Source of the DNA: Balaenoptera acutorostrata
Taxonomy: Eukaryota; Chordata; Mammalia; Artiodactyla; Balaenopteridae
Direction of reading: 5' to 3'
NCBI RefSeq assembly: GCF_949987535.1
Contig: NC_080064.1
Span: 43,853,937 to 43,917,936 of the forward strand
Length of the DNA: 64,000 bases
A model generated the notes under the pieces. That model was not told where the DNA came from, ran no database searches, and saw only the letters and a list, made by a program, of their open reading frames with translations. A program made the position numbers and the translations under genes. This document shows positions 45,380-62,117 of the stretch, one piece after another (position 1 is the first letter of the stretch; every line of letters begins with the position of its first letter).

Positions 45380-45900
45380 ACCTGCCGCTTTTCTATTGGG
45401 AGGCGCAGAGCGGCCTGGGCTTTGTAGTTCGTATATGGGCTCCCGGAATAGGCTGCTCTGGTGAGAGAGAGGCGGGGCCGGATGTGTCACGTGGGACCGA
45501 CTCCCGCCGCCGCGGCCGCCTTCGTCTTTCTCTGTCTCGACTGAGGCAGCCATCTTGCTCTTGCCGCGTGCTGGTGTTGGAGGACCCTCCTTGCTTCAGG
45601 TGAGACCCCCGGCGGTCCCGCCACTCCACGGCCTTAGGCCGCTGCGCACGGTCTCCCCCCGCCCTTTTCTGCCGACACCCGCCAACTGCTGGGGCTGCCA
45701 CTTCCGCTGTGGCGCGCCGAGTGGGGGCGGAGGCGGCTGGCTTGGCCTGTCGGTTACCGGCGGCGCAGCTGGGGGTCGGCACCTGAGGGAAGGTCCCCAG
45801 CACCACCGCTTTCTGTGGGCGAGCGGGCCTGCGCTGTTGCCGCCCAGATCCAGTCCCAGGAGGCAGGTGGTCCCCCGCCTCTGTCCTGTTATTCTTCATT
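45380..45900 (+). promoter_or_regulatory. BTF3L4: BTF3L4 CpG-island promoter
   Basis: CpG island with an E-box CACGTG at 45488-45493 and a YY1-type site (minus strand 'caagatggctgc', 45547-45558) just inside the presumed exon 1. YY1 sites slightly downstream of the start are typical of housekeeping TATA-less promoters. Opposite in direction to TXNDC12. Confidence 0.7.
45500..45599 (+). other. BTF3L4: BTF3L4 exon 1 (5' UTR)
   Basis: Noncoding. The donor 'ttgcttcag|gtgaga' fixes the end at 45599. The start is estimated at about 45500 from the position of the YY1-type site. Confidence 0.65.
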
Positions 45901-48833
45901 ATTCACAACAATAATGCTGTGAGCTTTATACAGCCTATCTGTTGTCATCTCGTTTGATCCTCCCACTAGACAGATAGGGAAACTGAGGCTAGCAGCCCCC
46001 GCCCCCGAGCGCTGGAGACCGAATTCCGTTGCAGCGCTCTTCACCTCGTAATGGCAATGTTTGTTTAAAGTCTGCCGCCTTCTCTGAGACATTGCCTTGC
46101 CCATCTTTATAGCCCCATCACACTGCCTGATGCATAGTAGGCTGTCAGGAAGTTGATGATTGACCGACGGGCAGTGTTACACAGCTCGTGAATGGAGGTT
46201 TCAACTTCCGTTCCCACGTTCTTTCACTCTACCAGATCTGTCCCTTAGGGAATGGTAACAGTAGTTACCAGTTTTTGAGTATCTGCTGTGAGCCATACCC
46301 TGTGCTTGATACCTTAATCTTTAACTCTTAAAACAACTCTGTGAAGTATGTGGTGTTACACTTTTCCTAATACGGAAGGGATAGAAATTCAGAGAAGTAA
46401 AATACCGTTCTGAAGCCCTAAGTGGTGGAAATTTGATCCTTCTGATTCCAAAGCCTGTGCCTCTCTTATTAGATAGAGTAACCCACAAAATAAAAAGTCA
46501 GGATTAAAGATCGAAATTATTTTATCTCTTTGCGAACATGGTGTATGTGAAAGTGCCTACCATGATGCTTGTAACTTAGGCACTCAATAAATGTTGATCA
46601 TAACCTCATTATTTGCATCTTTTCGTGAATCCTTGAGGAAAGGGCTAAAAGATCCTAGGATCTCCAAGGAAGAACTCACTAATCATATGGCCTTAGGAAG
46701 TTACTTCTTCTTTTTGGGCCTAGGAAGTGACTTCTCCCTTCTGGGCCCTCATTTCCAAATCTATTAAATTGGGAAGGAGGTGAACTTTTATTTATTTATA
46801 ATTTATACCCTGCTGCTGCTTGCAAATATTTGAGATGGCCGCATGTACAAGACAAATAATGGGTACAATAAAATGAAGGTTGATTGAGGAATAGGGAGTT
46901 AAAGCAGGTGATCTTTGAGGTCTATTCCAAATTCTGAGCTTGAAATCTCTTCTCTCATAGACTGAGTCCAATCTAATTTCCTACTTGAATTCCATGCACC
47001 CCAACCTGCTAGTAGACAAAGGACCACTCTTCTTCCTCCCCTACCAACCTTGAGCTTCCAACCTCCCTGAAATGCTTTTTCTCTGAGATACTCCTTGGGA
47101 ACAAGTTTTCTGTTATACTGATTATCTGGAATGGACTCTGTTCTTTCTTGTCTACACATTGATATAAAGAGTTAATTTTGTTGCTTTGTTTCAAACAAGT
47201 CAGGACTTTATTTTGGCTTCCATCTCTTCTCTTGGGGATTGTTACTTCAAAATGCCAAAGAGTCCCAAAAGGTTTACCCTGTCTCTGGTTCTAATATTTT
47301 CACTTATCCCCTTTTTTTTGTAAAAAGTTCCTTAGGCTCTTTGTTAGTTCACTACACCTTCGTGGCCACATTCCTTTGAGAGTAGTGAATATTGGTCCTT
47401 TTCTGTAGATATTGAGTGTAGAGATTGGGATTTACATCAGCAGATTTAAGTCTATGGCAGAGTTGAGATTGCCACACACCTAAGTCTCCTGATTTTGTAC
47501 TCTAATCACACTCGCTCCTATGAAAGAGTGTTTTAGCTGCTTGAGCACTGTGATACAGTGCTGAGTAAAGACTGAGAAATTATAAATTCTAAATGTTATT
47601 TAGGAACTGGACTTTGGCCTTAAAGCAGAGAGATATACAGGTTAGTGCCTAAGTACAGTGTCAGAGTACAGAATGATTAGTACTTATGTAGTCTTTGATT
47701 CTCTTTCATCTCTGAAATGAAGAAAACAGTAGCTCTTTCATCTGAATGATGATTTTAAAGAGTTTAGAGAATCGGCCAAAAAGTTTTGACAACACCCTTA
47801 TCCTTTATTCCCTCTCTCATATCTCAGTAATGATCTGTTGATTCAAGAACGAGTAAAACAAGACTTTTAACATTGGCTTTTATTTGTTTACATAGTGTGG
47901 AATGTTATGGCCCATTATAAACTGAAGAACTTTTTTCCTTAGTAGGAAAGGACTGACCAGAGTAGGATTCATGACTTTATAATGGTCTTAGAGTTTTCAG
48001 AATCAAGATTAGCCTTTAAAAGTTTATTTTTAAGAGTCTCCTCTTCCCCTCCTCCCCACAAAATTTAGCATCAATGTAGCAGAGATAGGTTTTTGTCAAA
48101 TTGTGCAAGGAGGCATTTTACCTTATATGCAAGAATATCTTGACAAGTATGACATACTATATTAGTGCATGGTATAGAATGACCTCCGTGGAAAGTGCTG
48201 CAGAAGCATTGAATGTCTGAAAATCTGGTTCTCTTTTCCTATTATTAACATACCACCTGACCTTGAATAGAGGACGTGACTACCTCACATCTTGACAGCT
48301 ACACAGCCTATTGTATTTTTTTCTTTGTCCAGATTTCTTTTCTTTTCTCCTTTTTCTTTCTTTTTTTTTTTTTTTTTTTGTCTTCTATTTATGGTTTAAA
48401 GAAATACAGAATGTGATTTGAGAGAAAAATGTTTACTTAAAGGTTGTGCTAATTTGGTAACAGCTCTCTGCTGTAAAAATCTTTGGGAGAAAAACTGGCT
48501 TGCAGAGATTTCATAATTGGTTAGGTTTTATTGAATGCCAAAGTACTGAATCATGCTTTTAAGGAGGGATCTTCGAATAGGTAACTTTGAATCCCATTCT
48601 ATTTTCTGTTTGTAAATTCAGCTCCCTCTTGGTATTATTTAATTTTGGATATTTTACTGTCTGGCTTATGAAGCTAGAACAAGTTATTAATATTTTTAAG
48701 AATATAGACAATATGATTGTGGTGGTGATGCATATTACAGGTTCAGTGAACCAGAAGGTACTGTTGTATAAACAGTTATTTTGTTTTGGTAAATAAAACA
48801 GTGACTTTAACAAATTTATTTTTCCCCCCCTAG
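45600..48833 (+). other. BTF3L4: BTF3L4 intron 1
   Basis: Antisense MIR at about 45890-46060, a sense L2 piece at 46080-46170, antisense MIR at about 46255-46475, MIR-like text to about 46620. From 46680 to 48833 nothing is recognised except a long T run at about 48360-48379. Confidence 0.55.
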
Positions 48834-48846
48834 ATTTACCAACAGC

Positions 48847-52580
<3,734 letters not shown>

Positions 52581-53213
52581 TGATCACTTTGTAAATTGTT
52601 ATGTGGACAAGTAGCACATTCACAAATAATTATCCACACTTTCAGATGTAAAATATCAGCTTAGATGAATCTGGTATTGTCTTTTTGAAAGACTATAGCT
52701 ATTGAATTTGCTTATTGTGTAAATTGGATGATTGTCAAAAAAAATGATTTTAGTAGACAGCTAAGGGATTCATTATACTTTTCAGACTCAAAGTATTTGC
52801 ATATATGTCAAAATTATGGAACTGTTCTTGAATTTTAATGTAAAATAAGATTTTTTTCTAATGATACAGAAATAAAGAAACCCAAAGATTTCTTCCAGTA
52901 GGGTGGACTTTTTTCCCATACATAGTCTCTCAAAGCATTACCTCAGCCAAGCTCTAGCAATAGCTTTTCATGAATTGGATTTCTTATTAGACCTCTTTCA
53001 AAAATTGTTCATTAAATTTTTAAATTATTTTTTTATATTTTGATGATACTACTTTTCTCAAATCTGAAGCCAAAGATTGATGTTATTTCAAAAGATACTC
53101 AAGAAAAATTATAATAACATCAACTGTTTGTGATTTGTTACCATCTAGACCTACTGCTACCTAATGATTCCATTTCTGATAGTAACCAATGTTAAAATTT
53201 TCACTGCCATCAG

Positions 53214-53259
53214 TTAGATTTCATTATGTCATTACTTTGTGTGGCACCACCTCACCATT
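53214..53259 (+). repeat. 46-bp direct repeat, copy 2
   Basis: Second copy of the element at 52278-52323, 936 bp away and about 640 bp after the exon. Flanking bases do not match beyond the unit. Confidence 0.95.
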
Positions 53260-53725
53260 TTTAGTAGATTATTAATGGACATGTGCTGTGAAACATAGAT
53301 CAGAAACAATGTGGTGATGGGGATTACTATTAAAGAAATAGCAGAGTACCCAAAAAAAAAGGCAGTGAAATGGCAAAGTGCTACATATTCCTTCAACCAT
53401 GCATATATGAATGAATGAACACATCGTTTAAATCTGCTTTGTACTTTCAAAGTCAATATACTGATAAAATAGTAGGAAATGTAAGCCACATGTATCTTTT
53501 TTCCATTCAGCTTGATGTGGCTGTGCATTCTTACTCTGATAAATATTAGAACTTCATTTGCAAGTCTTGAAATTAAGCATTTAAAATGCTTTTTTGTTTT
53601 CTGAGCTATTGAAAGCTTTTATATATTTTCATTGACCTAAAATAATTTTCAGAGAGATCATTCTCTATCTGGGGTATATTTGAGAAAAAGCAAATCTAAG
53701 CCTCTCTTTAAAAATCACAGCTTGA

Positions 53726-53932
53726 CAGCTGCATAGCACAGGGAGATCAGCTCGGTGCTTTGTGACCACCTAGAGGGGTGGGATAGGGAGGGTGAGAGGG
53801 AGGGAGATGCAAGAGGGAGGGGATATGGGGATATATGTATAGTATAGCTGATTCACTTTGTTATACAGCAGAAACTAACACAACACTGTAAAGCAATTAT
53901 ACTCCAATAAAGATGTTTAAAAAAAAATCACA
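53726..53932 (+). mobile_element. 5'-truncated young L1, 3' end
   Basis: 'cagctgcatagcacaggga' to 'actccaataaagatgttta', including the L1 polyadenylation signal. Perfect 16-bp target-site duplication aaaaatcacagcttga at 53710-53725 and 53933-53948. A clean, recent insertion. Confidence 0.95.
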
Positions 53933-54029
53933 GCTTGATTAAAAAAAAAGAATAAGTTATAATAATGGACATGAATTCTGATAATGTTAAACCTAACCTA
54001 CTTACAAGTGTTCAGGCAATCTTATATTT

Positions 54030-54262
54030 TTGCCTACCTTTCTACTCTCTGACTCCATGCCCACCCCTCCTCACCTCAACACTGTTGACATTTTGAACCA
54101 GATAATTCTTTACTGTGGGAACTATCCTGTGCATTGTAGGATGTTTGGCAACATCCCTGGACTCTACCCACTAGATCCCCAGTTACAACAACCAAAAACG
54201 TCTCCAGACATTATTGCATGTTCTCTGGGGGGGCAAATCACCCTTGGTTGAAAACACTTCTT
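54030..54262 (-). mobile_element. hAT-Charlie remnant, MER20-like
   Basis: 'gcattgtaggatgtttggc', 'aaacgtctccagacattat' and 'ttggttgaaaacacttc'. The name is from memory. Confidence 0.65.
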
Positions 54263-57200
54263 TAGAGAGAGGAAAAGATTATATTTACACCTCCTTGAAG
54301 TATAGATTTTAACTGCATAATATTTCCAGGGGCATGCTTGTCTAAATGTTTGGTTTTGTTCAAATTTGGAAGACTTTATGGTTCTTATAATTAATAAAAC
54401 TTTTAGTGTTTTATAGTGAAATAAAGAACCAGTCGGTTATCAGTCTTTGATCTCTTCAGAATATAAACAAACTAGTTATAATGGTGTGCTGAGGTCATGG
54501 TTTATTTGTAGTCAAAATTATCATAATAAGTTTTTAATGGTAGTGAACATCTGCTGTATGCCAAGCATTTTGCTAGGCAGTGATTCATAAGATATTATTC
54601 ATAGTCTCTGTCATTTAGAGCTTAAAATCTAGTAGGGAAACTAATTAGACAGCTAGACAGATAAACAAATATGTATTATCCATTTCAGCTTCACAGTGTC
54701 TCATGGTTGGTTGTTACTGGTTATAGATAAGAAAGCTGAGACTTAGAGAGTCAGGTATCTGCCCAAGATCACATAGCTAGTAAGTGCTGAATTCCAGGTT
54801 TGAATTAAGTATGTCAAAACCAGAGTTCATTTTATTCATTGATTTATCCTGCTTTGGTCTTTTTAGTTATACTTTCTTATACCCACTATTGGCCTTTTCC
54901 TCTCCTCCTGCCCCTCCTTCCTCTCTATTCTTCCAAACTCCCCCCTAAGAAAGGGACAGTACCTGCCTCATATCCTGTATTACTGAGCACCTGCCATGTA
55001 CAATTCATTACTTAACATTATAAATAAAAGAAATCCCCATCAGTATTTCCAAGGACATTGCTTTTTCTCCTTTTTCAGGTATTAATGTAGGTGTTATTTC
55101 CTCCCAGAAGCCTTCCTGGTAGCACACATACACATTTATGCAAAGAAGGGTTAGACGCCTTTTCTATGTGCCTCCATAATGCCCTGTATTTAATTTTATT
55201 ATAGCATGTATTAAACTATATTATTAATTCTTTTTTGTTGGTATTGCCAGTGCAGTTCTGTTTGGGGACACATATCTCCAAAACGTCACACAGAAAATTA
55301 ATGGTACATAATAGGCATGTACGTGCTCTTGTTGCACTCCCACCCCCGTGTGTGTGTGTGTGATGTCTTCCAACCCTCACAGACTAGTTGTACAGAGAAA
55401 ATATGCATAAAGAAAATTAACACTGTAAGGTAACAGCTGTAACATTCTGAATGTTTGAAACTAAAATGGGAAGGTTTGCTTTCTTCCTTTCCCTCTTTCT
55501 AAAATTGATTTTTTGAGAACCAAGATATTTGTACTTTATATAACACTTTGCAGATCTAAAATAATTTTGTTTAGGCATATCTAGTGTACCGTATAATCTG
55601 GCTTGCCTCAAACATTATGTTTTGTGTTACTATAATTAAAGCAGATTTTTTTTCATTTTTTTTTTTTAAGAAAATTATGACACACACTTGGTTTAAAAAC
55701 AGCTTCTTGGAGGAAAAAAGAAACTACTACATTAAATGTATACATGAAAACGTGTGCAGTTTTCAGAAACATTAAGATATGAAAAAATATATACGTCTTA
55801 GAATAGAAGAAAATTATTTTACAATTTCGTTATTTTTAACTTGGGATGTTTTCAGCTTTTTTCAAAGTGCTGAACTCTGGAAGATACTATCTTTTTGGGT
55901 TTTGGCAGTTTAAGGAAAGCAGATAAAAACATTTGAAAAGAGAAGATACCATTACCATTGTTGTAAAGCAAAAATAATATTACTATGTTTTCTGTACTTT
56001 GACCTTCAAAACATCAAACCAATAGAAAGTACTTGGTTTGGTGGGTTGGAACAGAGAGATCAGAGTTGGGTTTCAAAAACTTATTGAATGCACTTTTGCC
56101 AAGTAAAATTTTAATCTTACTTTCTAGGCTGTCAGTATCAGTAATTTTTTTCCCCTCCTAAAGCTTAATTTATGTCCTCTTCAAATACTTGAAAACTAAA
56201 GGACTGTTTGAATTTAGAGAGGCTTCTCTGGTCTTGTATGTATTCCTTAGTTTGTTAATTTGGGGTAATAAATTCAGTCATATGTAGATTTCTTTTACCT
56301 GTTACCAAAGACAGAGAAATCCAAAGCTGTCAAAAAGGGGCAGGGGAGTGTCAGAGACTGTTTCATACAAAAAAGCCAAGTAAATACCAGGTTTTAGGAA
56401 GAAATTCCTATGTGAACTCTGAGAGTATAATCCAGAACTAAATTTCTGAAAATGTTTTATGTTCTATGACATTTGAAGATATTTGGATGTGCTTCTTACT
56501 TGGTAATCTAGTTGACTATAGTGACCGTGTTGTCACCTTTCTTCTCCTGATGATAACATGCATCTATCAAAAGTAGGATCTGTTTCATTTCTCAGAGATA
56601 ATTGATTTCATCAGATGTATTTAGTAAGAAATGTCACCAAAAATCTGCTTCTCTGGTTCAGATGGTCTAGTTGTTTCACAGAGTTTTACTATTATATTCA
56701 GAGGACAGCTTCTATCTTAACTAAGGTATGATTCTGTCTCCATGAAACCTTCCCTATCTTTCCAGGCATAATTCATCAACACTTTATCTGTACTTCCACT
56801 GCCCTTAGCTTAAATTGCTCTGCTATAATGTGTTTATTATTACAGCCTCATATTGTAGGATATGATTACTTATTAACCAAGTAGTCTGTTTGCAGTAGAT
56901 TGTAAGAGTCTTGACAGTAGGAACTGTGTTTATTCTTCATTTATAGTCTATAGCATGCTGACTCCCACAATGAGTTTGTTTGGGGCCTGTTAAGTTTAAG
57001 TGATACTGATTATTCTAGGTGGAATTGTTTTGCAAGAAGTTAGCCATAGAGAGCTGGCACTCAGGAGAAAGCTTAGAGCTGGGAATTGAAATTTTGTAAT
57101 TGTACACATAAGTTTTACTTACTTTACTTATGTTTATATTTTTTACTTACTTTACTTATGTTTATATTTTACTCTTCTTGGCTCTTATTTTTCTTGAACC

Positions 57201-57480
57201 AGTTATACAGAAGGAGAACCTAAAGTTATTTGTTGACCCTTACTGCAGTTCCTTCTTCCTCCAGCTAGGGCCTCAGGTGTCAATGGATGTACAGCTCTGA
57301 GTACAGGAGAGTAAAAGAGAAACACTGTGTACCATTCAACTTACTATTACACAGCAGTCTTACATTCTTTAAATATCCTGCTTTTTGGGGGGTTTTTTTT
57401 CCTGTTTTTTTTGTGTGTGGTAAAATAAACATAACATAAAATTTTCCCTTTTTTTCCCTATGTGCAGAGCTTTTTTTTTA

Positions 57481-57784
57481 TTTTTGGCTGTGTTGGGTCT
57501 TCGTTGCTGCACATGGGCTTTCTCTAGTTGCAGCGAGCAGGGGCTCTTCTTCATTGTGGTGTGCGGACTTCTCAGTACAGTGACTTTTCTTGTTGCACAG
57601 CACGGGCTCCAGGCGCATGGGCTTCAGTAGTTATGGCTCGCAGGAGCTAGAGCACAGGCTTAGTAGTTGTGGCGCACAGGCTTAGTTGCTCTGCAGCTTG
57701 TGGGATCTTCCCAGACCAGGAATCGGACCCATGTCCCCTGCATTGGCAGGCAGATTCTTAAACACTGCACCACCAGGGAAGTCC
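57481..57784 (-). mobile_element. CHR-type SINE, long form, antisense
   Basis: Ends 'accaccagggaagtccc'. The flanks cagagc+T run and cagatc+T run look like a target-site duplication with one mismatch. Confidence 0.93.
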
Positions 57785-57832
57785 CAGATCTTTTTTTTTT
57801 TTTTAACGATTTTTTAAAATTGAAGTATATAT

Positions 57833-57955
57833 GGGACTTCCCTGGCGGTCCAGTGGTTAGGACTCTGTGCTTCCACTGCAGGGGCACAGTTTCAATCCCT
57901 GGTCGGGGAACTAAGATCCCGCAAGCCGTGTGGCATGGCCAAAAAAAAAAAAAAA
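57833..57955 (+). mobile_element. CHR-type SINE, short form
   Basis: Begins 'gggacttccctggcggtcc', with a 15-base A tail. It sits where the L1 internal deletion junction should be (see findings). Confidence 0.94.
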
Positions 57956-58471
57956 TACAAGGAGTGTTCTGCCTCTGTTTTCCTCTAAGAGTTTTATAGT
58001 ATTTGGTCTTACATTTAGGTCTTTAATCCATTTTGAGTTTATTTTTATATATGGTGTTAGAGAATGTTTTTATTTCATTCTTTTACATGTAGCTGTCCAG
58101 TTTTCCATGCACCAGGTATTGAAGAGACTGTCTTTTCTCCGTTGTATCTTGCCTCCTTTGTCATAGATTAATTGACCATAAATGCGTGTCTTTATTTCTG
58201 GGCTTTCTGTTCTGTTCCATTGATCTATGTGTCTGTTTTCATGCCAGTATCCTACTGTTTTATTGCTGTAGCTTTGTAATATAGTCTGAAATCAAGGTGC
58301 ATGATTCCTCCAGCTCCATTCTTCTTTCTCAAGATCGTGTTGGCTTTTCAGGATCTTTTGTGTTTCCACACGAATTTTAAAATTTTTTGTTCCAGTTCCA
58401 TGAAAAATGCTATTGGTAATTTGATAGAGATTGCATTGAATCTGTAGATTGCCTTGGGTGGTATGGTCATT

Positions 58472-59209
58472 TTAACAATTATGATTCTTCCAATCCAAGA
58501 ACATGGTATGTCTTTCTATCTGTTTTTTGTCATCTTCAATTTCTTTCATCAGCGTCTTAATAATTTTCGGAGTACAAGTCTTTTGCCTCCCTAGGGAGGT
58601 CTCTATTCCTAGGTATTTTATTCTTTTTGATACAAAGGTAAGTGGGATTGTTTCCTTAATTTCTCTTTCTGCTATTTTGTTGTTAGTGTATAGAAATACA
58701 GCAGATTTCTGTGCATTAATTTTGTATTCTGCAACTTTACCAAATTCATTGATGAGCTCTAGTAATTTTTTGGTGGCATGTTTAGGATTTTCTATGTACA
58801 GTATCATGTCATCTGAAAACGGTGACAGTTTTACTACTTCTTTTCCAATTTGGATTCTTTTTATTTCTTTTTCTTCTCTGATTCCTGTGGCTAGGACTTC
58901 CAAAACTATGCTGAATAATAATGGTGATAGTGGGCATCCCTGTCTTGTTCCTGATCTTAGAGGAAATGCTTTCAGCTTTTCTCCATTGAGTATGATGTTA
59001 GCTGTGGGTTTGTCATATGTGGCCTTTATTATGTTGTGGTAAGTCCCCTCTGTGCCCACATTCTGGAGAGTTTTCATCATAAATGGATGTTGAATTTTAT
59101 CAGAAGCTTTTTTGGCATCTATTGAGATGATCATATGCTTTTTACTCTTCAATTTGTTAATGTGGTGTATCACACTGATTGATTTGTGGATACTGAAAAA
59201 TCCTTTCAT
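58472..59209 (-). pseudogene. L1 ORF2 reverse-transcriptase region, fragment
   Basis: 245 open codons of ORF2 containing the family segments [21 protein letters not shown] and F-S-D-D-M-I-L-Y. The longest open part of the L1. Upstream and downstream frames are broken, so no full-length ORF2 protein can be made. Confidence 0.93.
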
Positions 59210-59452
59210 CCCTGGGATAAATCCTACTTGATCATGGCGTATGATTCTTTTAATGTATTGTTGGATTCAGGTGCTAGTATTTTGTTGACGATTTTTGCAT
59301 CTGGGTTCATCATAGCGATATTGGCCTGTAATTTCCTTTTTTTGTGGTGTCTTTGTCTGGTTTTGGTGTCAAGGTGATGGTGGCCTCATAGAATGAGTTC
59401 AGAAGTTTTCCTTCCTATGCAGTTTTTTGGAATAGTTTCAGAAGGATATGTT

Positions 59453-59829
59453 GTTTGTTTTTTTTTTTTTTTTAAATCAAGTTCCCTACATTTTTTTTTT
59501 TTAATTTTTTTATAGCTACTTTATTTATTTATTTATTTATTTTTGGCTGTGTTGGGTCTTCGGTTCGTGCGAGGGCTTTCTCTGGTTACGGCAAGTGGGG
59601 GCCACTCTTCATCGCGGTGCGGGGACCGCTCTTCATCGCGGTGCGTGGGCCTTTCACTATCGCGGCCCCTCCCGTTGCGGGGCACAGGCTCCAGACGCGC
59701 AGGCTCAGTAGTTGTGGCTCACGGGCCCAGCTGCTCCGTGGCATGTGGGATCTTCCCAGACCAGGGCTCGAACCCGTGTCCCCTGCATTAGCAGGCAGAT
59801 TCTCAACCACTGTGCCACAAGGGAAGCCC
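59453..59829 (-). mobile_element. CHR-type SINE, long form, antisense, with odd tail
   Basis: Perfect 14-bp target-site duplication cagaaggatatgtt at 59439-59452 and 59830-59843. The A-tail side contains two T tracts separated by 'aaatcaagttccctaca', and then 'tatagctact', before the usual body. Confidence 0.95.
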
Positions 59830-60393
59830 CAGAAGGATATGTTTTAACTCTTCTCTAAATGTTTGATAGAATTCACCTGTGAAGCCATCTGGTCCTGGAC
59901 TTCTGTTTACTGGGAGTTTTTAAATTACTGATTCAATTTCAGTACTGGTAATTGTTCTCTTCATATTGTCTATTTCTTCCTGGTTCAGTCTTGGGAGATT
60001 GTACCTTTCTAAGAATTTGTCCATTTCTTCTAGGTTGTCCATTTTATTGGCATATAGTTGCTTGTTGCCTCTTATGGCCCTTTGTATCTCTGTGGTATTG
60101 GTTGTAACTTCTCCTTTTTCATTTCTGATTTTATTGATGTGAGCCCTCTTCCTTTTTTTCTTGCTGAGTCTGGCTAAAGGTTTGTCAATTTTGTTTACCT
60201 TTTCAAAGAACCAGCTTTTAGTTTTATTGATGTTTTTTATTGTTTTCTTAGTCTCTATTTCATTTATTTCTGCTTAGATCTTGATGATTTCTTTCCTTCT
60301 GCTGCCTTTGGGTTTTGTTTGTTCTTCTTTCTCTAGTTGCTTTAGGTGTAATGTTAGGTCATTTATTTGAGATTTTTCTTGTTTCCTGAGGTA

Positions 60394-60449
60394 AGCTTGT
60401 ATCTCTATGAACTTCCCTCTTAGCTTGTATCTCTATGAACTTCCCTCTT
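60394..60449. repeat. 28-bp tandem duplication inside L1
   Basis: 'agcttgtatctctatgaac...' begins at 60394 and again at 60422. Lies within the ORF2 endonuclease/linker region and adds 28 bases, which breaks the frame. Confidence 0.9.
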
Positions 60450-62065
60450 AGAACTGCTTTTGCTGCATCCCATAGGTTTTGGATTGTCATGTTTTCGTTT
60501 TCACATGTCTCAAGGTATTTTTTGATTTCCTCTTTGATTTCTTCAGGGATCCATTGATTTTTAGTAGCATATTGTTTAGCCGCCATGTGTTTGTGTTTTT
60601 TTGCAGTTTTTTCCCTTGTAGTTGATTTCTAACCTCATACTATTGTGGTTGGAAAAGATGCTTGATATGATTTCAGTTTTCTTAAATTTACCGAGGCTTG
60701 CTTTGTAGCCCAGCATGTGATCTGTCCTGGAGAATGTTCCATGTACACTTGAAAAGAATGTGTATTCTGCTGCTTTCAGATGGAATGCTCTATAAATATC
60801 AATTAAGTCCATCTGCTCTAATGTGTCACTTAAGGCCTGTGTTTCCTTATTGACTTTCTGTCTGGATGATCTGTCCATTGATGTAAGTGGGTTGTTAAAG
60901 TCCCCTACTATTATTGTGTTACTGTCGGTTTCTCTTTTATGTCTGTTAACATTTGCCTTGTATATTGAGGTGCTCTTATGTTGGGTACATATATATTTAC
61001 AATTGTCATATCTTCTTGGATTGATCCTTTGATTGTTATGTAGTGTCCTTCTTGTCTCTTGTAACAGTCTTTATTTTAGAGTCTATTTTGTCTGACATAA
61101 GTATTGCTACTTCAGCTTTCTTTTGATTTTCATTGGTGTGGAGTACCTCACTTTCAGTCTGTATGGGTCTCTTGATCTGAAGGGAGTCTCTTGTAAGCAG
61201 CATATATATGGGTCCTATTTTTGTATTCATTCAGCCAGTCCGTGTCTTTTGGTTGGAGCATTCAGTCTGTTTACATTTAAGGTAATTATCAATATGCATA
61301 TTCCTATTGCCATTTTGTTAATTGTTTTGGATTTGTTTTTGCAGGTCTTTTCTTCCCCTTCTTTTGTTCTCTTCTCTTGTGATTTGATGGCTGTCTTTAG
61401 TGTTATGCTTGGATTCCTTTTTCTTTTTTGTGTGTATATCTTTTATAGATTTTTGTTTTATGGTTACCATGAGCTTTTTGTATAACAGTCTGTATATGCA
61501 TGCTTGTTTTAAGTTGCTCATCTCTTAATTTCAAATGCATTTTAGATGCCCTGCATTTGTATTCTCCTACGCTCATGATTGCTGTTTTTGGTATTATATT
61601 TTATATCTAATTTTTTGTGTATCCCTTAATTGCTTATTGTATATACAGATGATTTTACTACTTTTGTCTTTTGAACTCCCTACTGGCTTTGTGTGTGGAT
61701 GATATCGTGCTTTATTGTATGTTTGCCTTTACCAGCAAGCTTTTCCATTTTGTAATTTTCTTGTTTCTAGTTGTGACCTTTTCTTCTCTGCCTAGAGAAG
61801 TTCCTTCAACATTTGTTTTAAAGCTGGTTTGGTGGTGCTGAATTCTTTTAGCTTTTGCTTGTTTGTAAAGCTTTTGATTTCTCCATCACATCTGAACCTC
61901 AAGAGCCTTGCTGAGTAGAGTATTCTTGGTTGTAGGTATTTCCCTTTCATTGTTTTGAGTATATCATCTCTCCCTTCTGGCATGCAGAGTTTCTTCCAAA
62001 AATTCAGCTGATAGCCTTATGGGAGTTCCCTCGTATGTTATTTGATGCTATTCTCTTGTTGCTTT

Positions 62066-62117
<52 letters not shown>

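Noticed and set aside
45555..45914. 119-codon plus-strand frame at the BTF3L4 CpG island
   Set aside because: It overlaps noncoding exon 1 and runs through the donor at 45599 into intron 1. It is open because of GC content.
58503..59042. 179-codon plus-strand open frame
   Set aside because: It is the antisense of the L1 reverse-transcriptase region, a familiar artefact.
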